Shown here piece by piece: positions 54,415 through 62,017 of a DNA stretch of 64,000 nt. Location: contig NZ_JACHVC010000013.1 of the NCBI RefSeq assembly GCF_014230145.1, positions 930,001-994,000 of the forward strand, given 5' to 3'. Numbering within the stretch: the stretch's first letter is position 1; each line of letters begins with the position of its first letter. The notes beneath the pieces were generated by a model, which had not been told where the DNA came from, searched no databases, and was given only the letters and a program-made list of their open reading frames with translations. The translations under genes were made by a program, and so were the position numbers. Source of the stretch: Pelagicoccus albus. GTDB taxonomy: Bacteria; Verrucomicrobiota; Verrucomicrobiia; Opitutales; Opitutaceae.

Positions 54415-56169
54415 ATGCAAGACTGGTTCGACGTCGCCAAAAAAATTGACTCGCTCGTGCAGGAAGCCGCCGCTTCTGCCGGGCTCGAAGACACCTTCTC
54501 AGCGGAAATACGCTCAGCCGACCCTCGTTTCGGGGACCTCCAGGCAAACGGTGCCCTACCCTACGCGAAGCGCGCCAAAACAAATCCCCGCCAGATCGCC
54601 CAAGCTTTGGTGGCTAAACTGCAAGAGAACGAAGAACTTTCCGACAAAGCCGATATCTCGATCGCCGGTCCCGGTTTCATCAACTTCAAGTTCAAGCCCA
54701 GCTTCCAACTTGCCTGGCTATCCACCTTCCGGGACGGGGAATCATTTAGAGCTGCGGCGGGAACCCTCAACTCCGGCGAAAAGGTCGTAGTCGATTACGG
54801 TTCTCCGAACACAGCGAAACAAATGCACGTGGGGCATATCCGATCCATCGTGATCGGCGAAGCCATTTGCCGCTTGCTCGAATTCTGCGGAGCGGAAGTG
54901 GTGCGTGACAATCATATCGGCGACTGGGGTACTCCCTACGGAAAACTCTTCTACGCCTACAAGCGCCACCTCGATGAGGCTGCCTTGGAAAAAGACCCAC
55001 TCGAGGAGCTAGAAAGACTCTATAAGCTAGGAAGTAAGCTAGCAGATGACGAAAAGGTCCTAGAAGAATGCCGCCAAGAGCTTGTCGATCTCCAGGCTGG
55101 CAAACCGGAAAGCATCGAACTTTGGGAAAAGGTCAACGCCCTCAGTATCCAGGGACTGGAGACGATTTATAAAGAGCTGGATGTGAATTACGACTGCTAC
55201 CTCGGCGAAAGCTTTTACCGCGACAAGGTAGAGCAAGTGTATCAGGAGTTAAATGACGCCGGCCTTTCCGAAGAAAGCAAGGGAGCTGTCGTGGTTTTCC
55301 ATCCGGAGCACTCACGATTCGCCAAGCAACCTTTTATTATCCGCAAGTCAGACGGAGCATCCAACTACGCGACTACCGACTTGGCTACCATGCTCTACCG
55401 GACCGAGCATTTCAAAGCTACGTCCGTCGTCATCGTGACCGACGATCGTCAAAAGGACCACTTCGAGCAACTCGACCTGACTACCCAGAAATGGTTTGAG
55501 AAAACCGGCCGCACCATGCCGAAATTTAGCCACGTTATGTTCGGCAAGATCAACGGCGAGGACGGTAAGGTAATCAAATCTCGCTCTGGCGACCCCATCC
55601 GACTCAGGCAGCTCATCGATGAGGCCGTGGAGAGAGCGGCAAAAATCGTGCGCGAAAAGAACTCCAGCCTCTCCGAGGAGGAGCTAGCCCACATCTCGCA
55701 AGTCATCGGAGTAAGCGCCATCAAGTACGCCGACCTCTCAAACAACCGGACCAGCGACTACATATTCACTTGGGACAAGCTTCTTTCCTTTGAAGGCAAT
55801 ACCGCTCCTTACCTCCTCTACGCGGCCGCCCGTATCCAAAGCATTTTCCGCAAACTCGACGATTCCCAACTCCAAGACCTCGAGAGCAAGGCTTCGGAAT
55901 TCGAAACGGCGGAGGAAATAGCTCTCGCAAACAAGATAATCAGTTTTGTCGGTGTGCTGCAGAGCACGATCGAACAGTTGCGTCCGCACCTGCTCTGCTC
56001 TTACCTCTTCGAGCTCTCTGGCGCATACAGCAGCTTCTACAGTGCGAACAAGGTGATTGTACCCGAGGTAGACGTGCAGTCCAGACGCCTACTGCTTTGC
56101 CAACGCACTCTAGTCGTACTGCAAAGCGGCCTAAAGCTCTTAGGAATTCCTACTTTGTCCCGCATGTAA
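54415..56169 (+). CDS. argS: Arginyl-tRNA synthetase
   Basis: A 584-residue class I aminoacyl-tRNA synthetase. The N-terminal ArgRS domain (about 1-110) recognises the tRNA elbow. The HIGH motif is HVGH in KQMHVGHIRSIVIG, and the KMSKS region is the usual ArgRS variant KVIKSRSGDPIRL. The C-terminal DALR anticodon-binding domain begins around 455 (TAPYLLYAAARIQSI). Length is normal for the family. Confidence 0.95.
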   Translation: MQDWFDVAKKIDSLVQEAAASAGLEDTFSAEIRSADPRFGDLQANGALPYAKRAKTNPRQIAQALVAKLQENEELSDKADISIAGPGFINFKFKPSFQLAWLSTFRDGESFRAAAGTLNSGEKVVVDYGSPNTAKQMHVGHIRSIVIGEAICRLLEFCGAEVVRDNHIGDWGTPYGKLFYAYKRHLDEAALEKDPLEELERLYKLGSKLADDEKVLEECRQELVDLQAGKPESIELWEKVNALSIQGLETIYKELDVNYDCYLGESFYRDKVEQVYQELNDAGLSEESKGAVVVFHPEHSRFAKQPFIIRKSDGASNYATTDLATMLYRTEHFKATSVVIVTDDRQKDHFEQLDLTTQKWFEKTGRTMPKFSHVMFGKINGEDGKVIKSRSGDPIRLRQLIDEAVERAAKIVREKNSSLSEEELAHISQVIGVSAIKYADLSNNRTSDYIFTWDKLLSFEGNTAPYLLYAAARIQSIFRKLDDSQLQDLESKASEFETAEEIALANKIISFVGVLQSTIEQLRPHLLCSYLFELSGAYSSFYSANKVIVPEVDVQSRRLLLCQRTLVVLQSGLKLLGIPTLSRM

Positions 56170-56244
56170 TAGCGGGCCGAAGCCCTTCCCGCGCCTTGAC
56201 AAAGTGCCTTAAGCAAGTGTCTCATTGGGCTACTTCCCTAGCCC

Positions 56245-57132
56245 ATGAGAGAATACTACATTCGACGCGAAGGCGATGAAGATGCGAGCGGCCCGTTCGA
56301 CATCGACCAGATTTCATCCTTGATCGAGGCCAACAAGCTAGACGCTAACGCCTACTTTTACGACATCGAGACCGAGTCTTGGCTCCTGATCTCTTCCAAC
56401 GAAGAGCTTATGGAGACCTTGTTCCCCCCAAAGCGAAAGCTCACTTTGCGGACCAAGGAATCCGAGGAGGAGAAGAGGCGTCTGGAAGAGGAGGCTGCTG
56501 CTAAGGAAGCCGCCGAGAACAATGCCGAGGAAGAAACGACCGAGGGCGACTCAGGGGAAAAGGTCGAAAAGGATCCATCCGCAGACGAGGAAAAGAAGGA
56601 AAAGCGCAAGTTAAAGAAGGACGAAGAGCAGGAGAAGCCGAGCAAGCTCGACGTAACTCAGATGCTCGCCCAAGCCGAGGGTCGCACCGCCGATCCCAGC
56701 GGAAAGTCACCCCGCGAAAAGCAGGCAGCTGTAGCGTTTTTCGGGTTAAGATTTCTGACCCTGTTTTTCCTGTGTTCCGCTCTCGCGATGGGATACCTCG
56801 AGAAGGATCTCGTCATGACAGCGGACGCGTTGGTGATGGTCAAAAGCCCGTATCTCATCCTCGGGGCGTTCGACTTGATCATGGTGGTCGTCCTAATTCT
56901 GCAGGTTACGGAAATATACCCTCTCCTGCGATTCAGGGCTGCAATTGGTGCCGGACTCCTTACGTTGCTCTTTTGGGCAAGCTCGGATCCCATACTGCTC
57001 ATAAGTAACTTAATGCTTATGACGGCCATCTACTTCAGCAGTGCCATAATCAAAATTCGCTTCCTGATCGCCTGCACGATACTCGGGCTGGGAGGGATCC
57101 TTGGATACGTTTACGTCTTTTTCCTAGCGTAG
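56245..57132 (+). CDS. Membrane protein with N-terminal GYF-like domain
   Basis: A 295-residue protein. Residues 1-60 resemble a GYF_2 domain (YYIRREGDEDASGPFDIDQI, then SWLLI), a proline-recognition-like fold seen at the start of many bacterial membrane proteins. About 75-150 is a highly charged Glu/Lys-rich segment, then about 170-290 holds four transmembrane helices (FFGLRFLTLFFLCSALAMGY, LILGAFDLIMVVVLILQV and so on). No catalytic motif is visible. It lies between argS and the YihY gene on the same strand. Confidence 0.75.
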   Translation: MREYYIRREGDEDASGPFDIDQISSLIEANKLDANAYFYDIETESWLLISSNEELMETLFPPKRKLTLRTKESEEEKRRLEEEAAAKEAAENNAEEETTEGDSGEKVEKDPSADEEKKEKRKLKKDEEQEKPSKLDVTQMLAQAEGRTADPSGKSPREKQAAVAFFGLRFLTLFFLCSALAMGYLEKDLVMTADALVMVKSPYLILGAFDLIMVVVLILQVTEIYPLLRFRAAIGAGLLTLLFWASSDPILLISNLMLMTAIYFSSAIIKIRFLIACTILGLGGILGYVYVFFLA

Positions 57133-57175
57133 GCTTCGTCAGGGAGGCGATTCGACTTCCCGTTGCGCAAACTCC

Positions 57176-58618
57176 ATGAATCCACGCTTACAGGCAATCG
57201 TAGCCCAGGGTCGTCACCTCCAAAGAGAGATGTGGCGACACCACGGGGAACCCCTCTCCCGGAGACGTAGTTTGGCTTTCGCGATCGCTCGCGTAGTTTC
57301 GATTACCGTTTCCGGAATAAAGGAAAACCGGATACTTGCCCGAGCCTCTGCCTTGAGCTTCAGCTCGCTCCTTGGGCTCGGTCCACTGATTGCCTTAACG
57401 GTCCTGATCTCCGGATTCGTCTTGGATCAAGCAGAACCGGGCATGGCCCAGGATACCATCGAGAAGATAGTCTCCTACATCGCACCTCAGGTAAACTTGT
57501 CTCAAGACGAGACGGCTCCCGAAGATGGCAGTCTGAGTAAAATGATTGCGGACTTCATATCCGCGAGCCAATCGGGCGCCGTCGGATTGGGAGGAGCGCT
57601 GGTGCTTGGAGTTATCGTTATCCAACTTTTCATCACCATCGAGGATGCATTCAACGACATCTGGGGCGTTTCAAAAGGACGTAAGCTGGTCACTCGGATC
57701 ATACTGTATTGGACCGTGGTTACACTCGGTACTGTCTTGGTCTTCGCGGGCATCGCGTTTGCGGTTTCCGAGCTGATAAAGCTGAACACCCAATTCATCC
57801 ACCTCACGGAAGGGATTCCTGGATCCGAAACCGTAAACGGCTGGCTGGCCACTTACGGAGCAAAACTCGCCAGTTTCCTGGCCCTCTCCTCTTTGCTTGC
57901 CCTCTTTTACCGCTTTATCCCCAACACCCAAGTCGAGTGGCGGGCCGCTTTCGTAGGCGGCATTTTCGCGGTCAGCTGTTTCGCAGCCAACAACGCGTTT
58001 GCTTTCCTCTACGTGGAGAGAGTGGCCATGCAACGTACGCTGTACGGTTCGCTATCCCTTTTGCCCGTCCTAATGATCGGGCTCTTCACCTTCTGGATTT
58101 GCCTGCTTCTGGGCGGCAGACTTTCTTTCGCCGTCCAAAACGCCCGCTTCAAGAGCGGACAGGTTGCTTGGGATGAACTGAGCCAATCCTCGCAAGAAAG
58201 CCTCTGCTTGCTTCTGCTAGCCCAAGTTGGCCGACGCTTCAAAGAATGCGGAGAAGCGCTTTCGAGCAGCGAAATGGCACAGACAAACAACCTACCTCGT
58301 CCCTTGGCAGGGGCTGCCCTAAATCGCCTGACCGAACTTGGATTTCTTTCGGTACTCCCAGCCAAGGAGAAAGATCTCTACAATGCCTACCGCTACCAGC
58401 CAGCTCGCCCGCTAGAGAAGATACAGTTGCTCAGCTTCAAAAAGAGTTTCGAATCGTACGGGGAGAACCCGAGCGAAGACAATTTCGACGCCAACGACCC
58501 AGTCGTCAGAGCCTACCATAAGATGGTCGACCAGGCTCGCGCGAATAGCCTGCAGAACACCTCGCTTGCCGATGTGTTTGACGCGATCGAGCGAGATTCG
58601 GAAATCCGGGGAAATTAG
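57176..58618 (+). CDS. YihY/virulence factor BrkB family membrane protein
   Basis: A 480-residue protein with about six transmembrane helices in the N-terminal 330 residues. Family motifs are RASALSFSSLLGLGPLIALT, IQLFITIEDAFNDIWGV, YRFIPNTQVEWRAAFVGGIFA and YGSLSLLPVLMIGLFTFWICLLLGG. The C-terminal 150 residues are soluble and contain a winged-helix-like segment (LPRPLAGAALNRLTELGFLSVL). It was once annotated as RNase BN, which is an error for this family. Function unknown; probably an inner-membrane transporter or scaffold. Confidence 0.88.
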   Translation: MNPRLQAIVAQGRHLQREMWRHHGEPLSRRRSLAFAIARVVSITVSGIKENRILARASALSFSSLLGLGPLIALTVLISGFVLDQAEPGMAQDTIEKIVSYIAPQVNLSQDETAPEDGSLSKMIADFISASQSGAVGLGGALVLGVIVIQLFITIEDAFNDIWGVSKGRKLVTRIILYWTVVTLGTVLVFAGIAFAVSELIKLNTQFIHLTEGIPGSETVNGWLATYGAKLASFLALSSLLALFYRFIPNTQVEWRAAFVGGIFAVSCFAANNAFAFLYVERVAMQRTLYGSLSLLPVLMIGLFTFWICLLLGGRLSFAVQNARFKSGQVAWDELSQSSQESLCLLLLAQVGRRFKECGEALSSSEMAQTNNLPRPLAGAALNRLTELGFLSVLPAKEKDLYNAYRYQPARPLEKIQLLSFKKSFESYGENPSEDNFDANDPVVRAYHKMVDQARANSLQNTSLADVFDAIERDSEIRGN

Positions 58619-58721
58619 TAGCGGCTTCCGAGGGACCTTCCTCTCGGTAAAGCGGTCTTTTGCCCATTGACAGCTTAGGCGCCAAGCCTAGTTTAGCCGC
58701 CTTCATTCGATCACTTACCCT

Positions 58722-60353
58722 ATGATTTCCTGGCTACAAATCAATCTGCAGAAGCATTTCCGCGTCGTATTCATCATCTTGCTCGTCGTCCTCGTGGTGG
58801 CTTTCGTATTCACGATCGGCAACCAAGGCCCCATGAGCGGCCGCGACGAGAAGACCGCCGACCTGTATTTCTTCGACACGCCTCTGAACACGGAAGCTGC
58901 TAGAACTCAGTTCCAGCAAGACGCCCAGCTAAGCGTTTCTCTGAACCGAAACTCTCGCGCCAGCCAAACACTTCCTTTCGAGCGGGCCACCGTTCTGCAC
59001 ATTGCTAACGAGCACTCGATCCCCCAACCTACGACCGAGCAACTCCGTGCCTTCATCGAAACCTTGCCAGCATTCCAAAACGCTAGCGGCGAATTCGACC
59101 CACAAGCCTACAACATGATCGTGGACAGCTTGAGCTTCGGAGCGTTTAGCCAAAACGACCTACGTCGCGTATTGGTGGACGACTACCGGATCAACAAGGT
59201 CTACTCTGTACTGCGTGGAGCAGGCTTCGTAGACGAAACTGAAATCCTCGACAGCCTCGCCCAGCGTTTGGCCAGCTGGTCCATCCTTTTCGCCGAGTAC
59301 GACCTCAGTTCATACACGCCTGAAGTGGAAATCACCGAGGACATGCTCCGCAAGCACTACGAAGATTTTAGCTTCACCTACCAGACACCTGAGCGTCGCG
59401 TCGTGGACTACATAGAAGTAGACGCCAACGATTACGTTGAAGAGATCAAGCCGACCGAAGACGAGCTAATCAACTACTACGAAGCCAACATCGAGCGTTA
59501 TCAGCCAACCGCTCCAGAAGGCGAAGAATCTCCCGCAACCATCACTTTCGAACAAGCTCGTCTGGCTGTTCGTTCGGATCTCCGCCTCGAGCAGGCTCGC
59601 GAAATCGCCTCCGAAAAAGCCCATGACCTCGTGGTCGAAATCGTAGACAAGGAGCTTAGCCGCGATTCCGCTTCCCTCGAAGACGCCATCTCTTCGCTCG
59701 GCGCTGAAGTAAAGACCGCCTCCTCTTTCGCAGCCAACGAAACGCCCATTGGCACTACCTGGGGCCGCGACGTAGTTGGCGAAGCATTCTCTCTCACTGA
59801 GAGTCGCTTCTACTCCGAGCCGATCCAGCACGGGAACAAGACGCTCGTTCTTTTCTACAACCAAGTTATTCCTCCTGTCGTTCCTTCCTTCGAAAACCTC
59901 CGGGACCGCGTGGCGCTCGATGTCAGAGCAGAACTTTACCGCGAAGCCCGAGCGAATTATGCGACAGAACTGAAGGGCAAGCTTGAGGAAGCTTCTGAAA
60001 GCGAAGACTCATTCGGAACCGCTGCTGAAGAAGCAGGCATGACCGTTGGCTCCTACTACGACTTCACACTTTCCGAGCCAGCAGAGGGTCTGGACCGCAG
60101 AGCTCTCTCTGCTATGTTGAATCTGGAACCGGGCGACGTTTCTGACTTCGTTCGCCTCGACGGCGAAAACAAAGGCGCATTCATCTACGTCGTGTCTAAG
60201 GACGTTCCTGAAGTATCGAAGGACGACCCACAATATACAGAGGTGGAGCAATCCCTCAAAAACTTGTACGGCCAATTCTCCGCTAATCAGTACATCCAAG
60301 ATCTGATGCTGGCAGAGCAACTTCGTGCCGGATTGGTCCAAGCGACCAATTAA
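58722..60353 (+). CDS. PpiD/SurA-like periplasmic chaperone, parvulin domain not evident
   Basis: A 543-residue protein with a single N-terminal transmembrane anchor (about 13-33) and a long soluble periplasmic part. Residues 45-215 are a SurA/PpiD N-terminal-like helical chaperone domain (ARTQFQQDAQLSVSLNRNSR, AFQNASGEFDPQAYNMIVDS). The architecture resembles PpiD, which helps folding of outer-membrane proteins near the translocon, but I see no clear parvulin motif, and E. coli PpiD is longer (623). It may be a chaperone without isomerase activity. Confidence 0.8.
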   Translation: MISWLQINLQKHFRVVFIILLVVLVVAFVFTIGNQGPMSGRDEKTADLYFFDTPLNTEAARTQFQQDAQLSVSLNRNSRASQTLPFERATVLHIANEHSIPQPTTEQLRAFIETLPAFQNASGEFDPQAYNMIVDSLSFGAFSQNDLRRVLVDDYRINKVYSVLRGAGFVDETEILDSLAQRLASWSILFAEYDLSSYTPEVEITEDMLRKHYEDFSFTYQTPERRVVDYIEVDANDYVEEIKPTEDELINYYEANIERYQPTAPEGEESPATITFEQARLAVRSDLRLEQAREIASEKAHDLVVEIVDKELSRDSASLEDAISSLGAEVKTASSFAANETPIGTTWGRDVVGEAFSLTESRFYSEPIQHGNKTLVLFYNQVIPPVVPSFENLRDRVALDVRAELYREARANYATELKGKLEEASESEDSFGTAAEEAGMTVGSYYDFTLSEPAEGLDRRALSAMLNLEPGDVSDFVRLDGENKGAFIYVVSKDVPEVSKDDPQYTEVEQSLKNLYGQFSANQYIQDLMLAEQLRAGLVQATN

Positions 60354-60364
60354 CAATTCATACG

Positions 60365-60613
60365 ATGCCGCTTCGGCGATTCAGGCCTAAATCTGGAAAG
60401 TGCAAACTCTGCAAAGGCCAGGTCGAGATCAGTATCGCCTCGAACGAACCCACCCCTGAGGAGTGCCCAAAATGCGGGCAAGCAATAGAGTCTTGCCCAA
60501 ATCTGGTTGCTCCCCAGGCAAAAATAAACGTCAAGCCAAGCGTAAGTAACGCCAAGGCTGCAGGATTTAAGGTCCTGAAACGTTTAGACGGTGGTGAATT
60601 CGAAACGCAATGA
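60365..60613 (+). CDS. Small zinc-ribbon protein
   Basis: An 82-residue protein with two CxxC pairs (CKLCKGQVE and CPKCGQAIESC), a typical zinc ribbon, and a basic N-terminus (MPLRRFRPKSGKC). The rest is unstructured-looking. It overlaps the start of the CPBP protease gene (ATGA), so the two are probably translated together. Function unknown. Confidence 0.7.
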   Translation: MPLRRFRPKSGKCKLCKGQVEISIASNEPTPEECPKCGQAIESCPNLVAPQAKINVKPSVSNAKAAGFKVLKRLDGGEFETQ

Positions 60614-61563
60614 AACGCGACTCTAAGCACATGCTCTACGGGCTCACGCCCGAACAATCTTCCCTCAAGGGCATCTGGCTTCTCTGCCTCCTCTACTTCG
60701 GCTCAATCCTTTCTGGAGCGATACTAAGTTTGATCGCCTTCAAGATAACCCATGCGGTAGATCCGGATGGAAGCAGCTACCTAGCCGGAAAGCCGTATCC
60801 AAATTTCCTGGATAGAGCGCGTTGGCTTAGTGTGCTTTGCTTGCTACCCTATCTATTCATCCAGTGTCGGCTAACGAACTGGAAGGCTATCGGTTTTTCC
60901 AGACCTGCCCTAAAGACTTTCCTTACTTGGTTTTCGATTGGCATTCCGATGATTCTAATCATCTACGGGTTCAATACTCTCACAGGAGCCTTTGAATTTA
61001 CCTGGAACACAGAATCAATCCTTTCCAGATTACTCGACGCAGCAGTGGCTTCGTTCCTGATCGGCTCTCTGGAGGAAATCGTATTTCGCGGACTTGTATT
61101 CAGAATGTTCTACACCGCGCTTCGCCCCCTCACCGCGGTTCTGCTATCTTCATTCTTTTTCGCGGTGCTCCATTTCAAAGCTCCAGATTTCACGCTTGGT
61201 GTCATTACGCCTAGCGAGGTAGGCATCGCGGAAGCAGCAAGGATAGCGCTAACAACCGCGGTCGCAGTATTCACGCAGTTTGACCTCAAATATCTGATGG
61301 CTATTTTCTTGGTTGGAGTCGTGCTGCACCAAGTGTTCCTCATCACCAACAATCTCTGGTCGAGCATAGCGATACATGCGGGGTGGGTTTTCACCATCAA
61401 GGTGTTTGGCAAAGCTTTTGCGACGACCGAGAAAGCCGACGCTTTTAGCGGTACCACAAACGTGGCGGACGGATACTGGGTGAGCATTGTCCTCTTGGTT
61501 TTTATAGCTGGGTTCGGCTATGTTTTGCATGAGAAGCAAACACCCGCCAAACTCGCTAGCTAA
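60610..61563 (+). CDS. CPBP family intramembrane metalloprotease
   Basis: A 317-residue polytopic protein of the CPBP (CAAX protease/bacteriocin-processing) family. Conserved motifs: EEIVFRGLVFRMF (EExxxR), the His motif FFFAVLHF and the third motif with His in SIAIHAGWVF. About eight transmembrane helices. Such enzymes process prenylated or small membrane proteins, or give bacteriocin self-immunity. The overlapping zinc-ribbon gene is the closest partner. Confidence 0.88.
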   Translation: MKRDSKHMLYGLTPEQSSLKGIWLLCLLYFGSILSGAILSLIAFKITHAVDPDGSSYLAGKPYPNFLDRARWLSVLCLLPYLFIQCRLTNWKAIGFSRPALKTFLTWFSIGIPMILIIYGFNTLTGAFEFTWNTESILSRLLDAAVASFLIGSLEEIVFRGLVFRMFYTALRPLTAVLLSSFFFAVLHFKAPDFTLGVITPSEVGIAEAARIALTTAVAVFTQFDLKYLMAIFLVGVVLHQVFLITNNLWSSIAIHAGWVFTIKVFGKAFATTEKADAFSGTTNVADGYWVSIVLLVFIAGFGYVLHEKQTPAKLAS

Positions 61564-62007
61564 ATGAGCCGGACGATCGCAGTTATCTCAGATACCCACG
61601 GAAAGACTCCCGAGGGCTTGCTTAAACGCATCGCCCGTGCCGACGAAATTTGGCACCTCGGCGATGTCACGCGGCCAGAAATCCTCATTCCAATCCAAAA
61701 TCTGGGACGGCCACTTTCCGTTGTTAAAGGGAATTGCGATCCATTTGGGGTCTGGCCCGAGACACGCGACCTAGAGCGAGAAGGCTTTACCTTCCGCCTA
61801 CAACACCATCCTCCCGCTGTGCCGCTTCCCAATCGCACCGCTATCCTCTTTGGACACCTCCACTACCCTATCGATGAAGTTGATCGAGGTATGAGAATCC
61901 TAAACCCTGGAGCGGTTAACGGTCCGAGAAACGGATCCCAATCGAGCTTTGCCTGGCTTCGTTTTCCCGAAAGCGGTAGCTGGACCTGGGAAGTCGAAAC
62001 GTTCTAG
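61564..62007 (+). CDS. YfcE-like metallophosphoesterase
   Basis: A 147-residue calcineurin-like phosphoesterase. Metal-site motifs are DTHG (AVISDTHGK), GDV (IWHLGDVTRP), GNCD (VKGNCDPFG) and GHLH (LFGHLHYPI), with NPGAV near the end. This is the YfcE/MJ0936 subgroup of small phosphodiesterases. It directly abuts the CPBP gene (no gap) and ends 10 bases before the convergent helicase gene. Confidence 0.92.
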   Translation: MSRTIAVISDTHGKTPEGLLKRIARADEIWHLGDVTRPEILIPIQNLGRPLSVVKGNCDPFGVWPETRDLEREGFTFRLQHHPPAVPLPNRTAILFGHLHYPIDEVDRGMRILNPGAVNGPRNGSQSSFAWLRFPESGSWTWEVETF

Positions 62008-62017
62008 TCGCTTGGGA

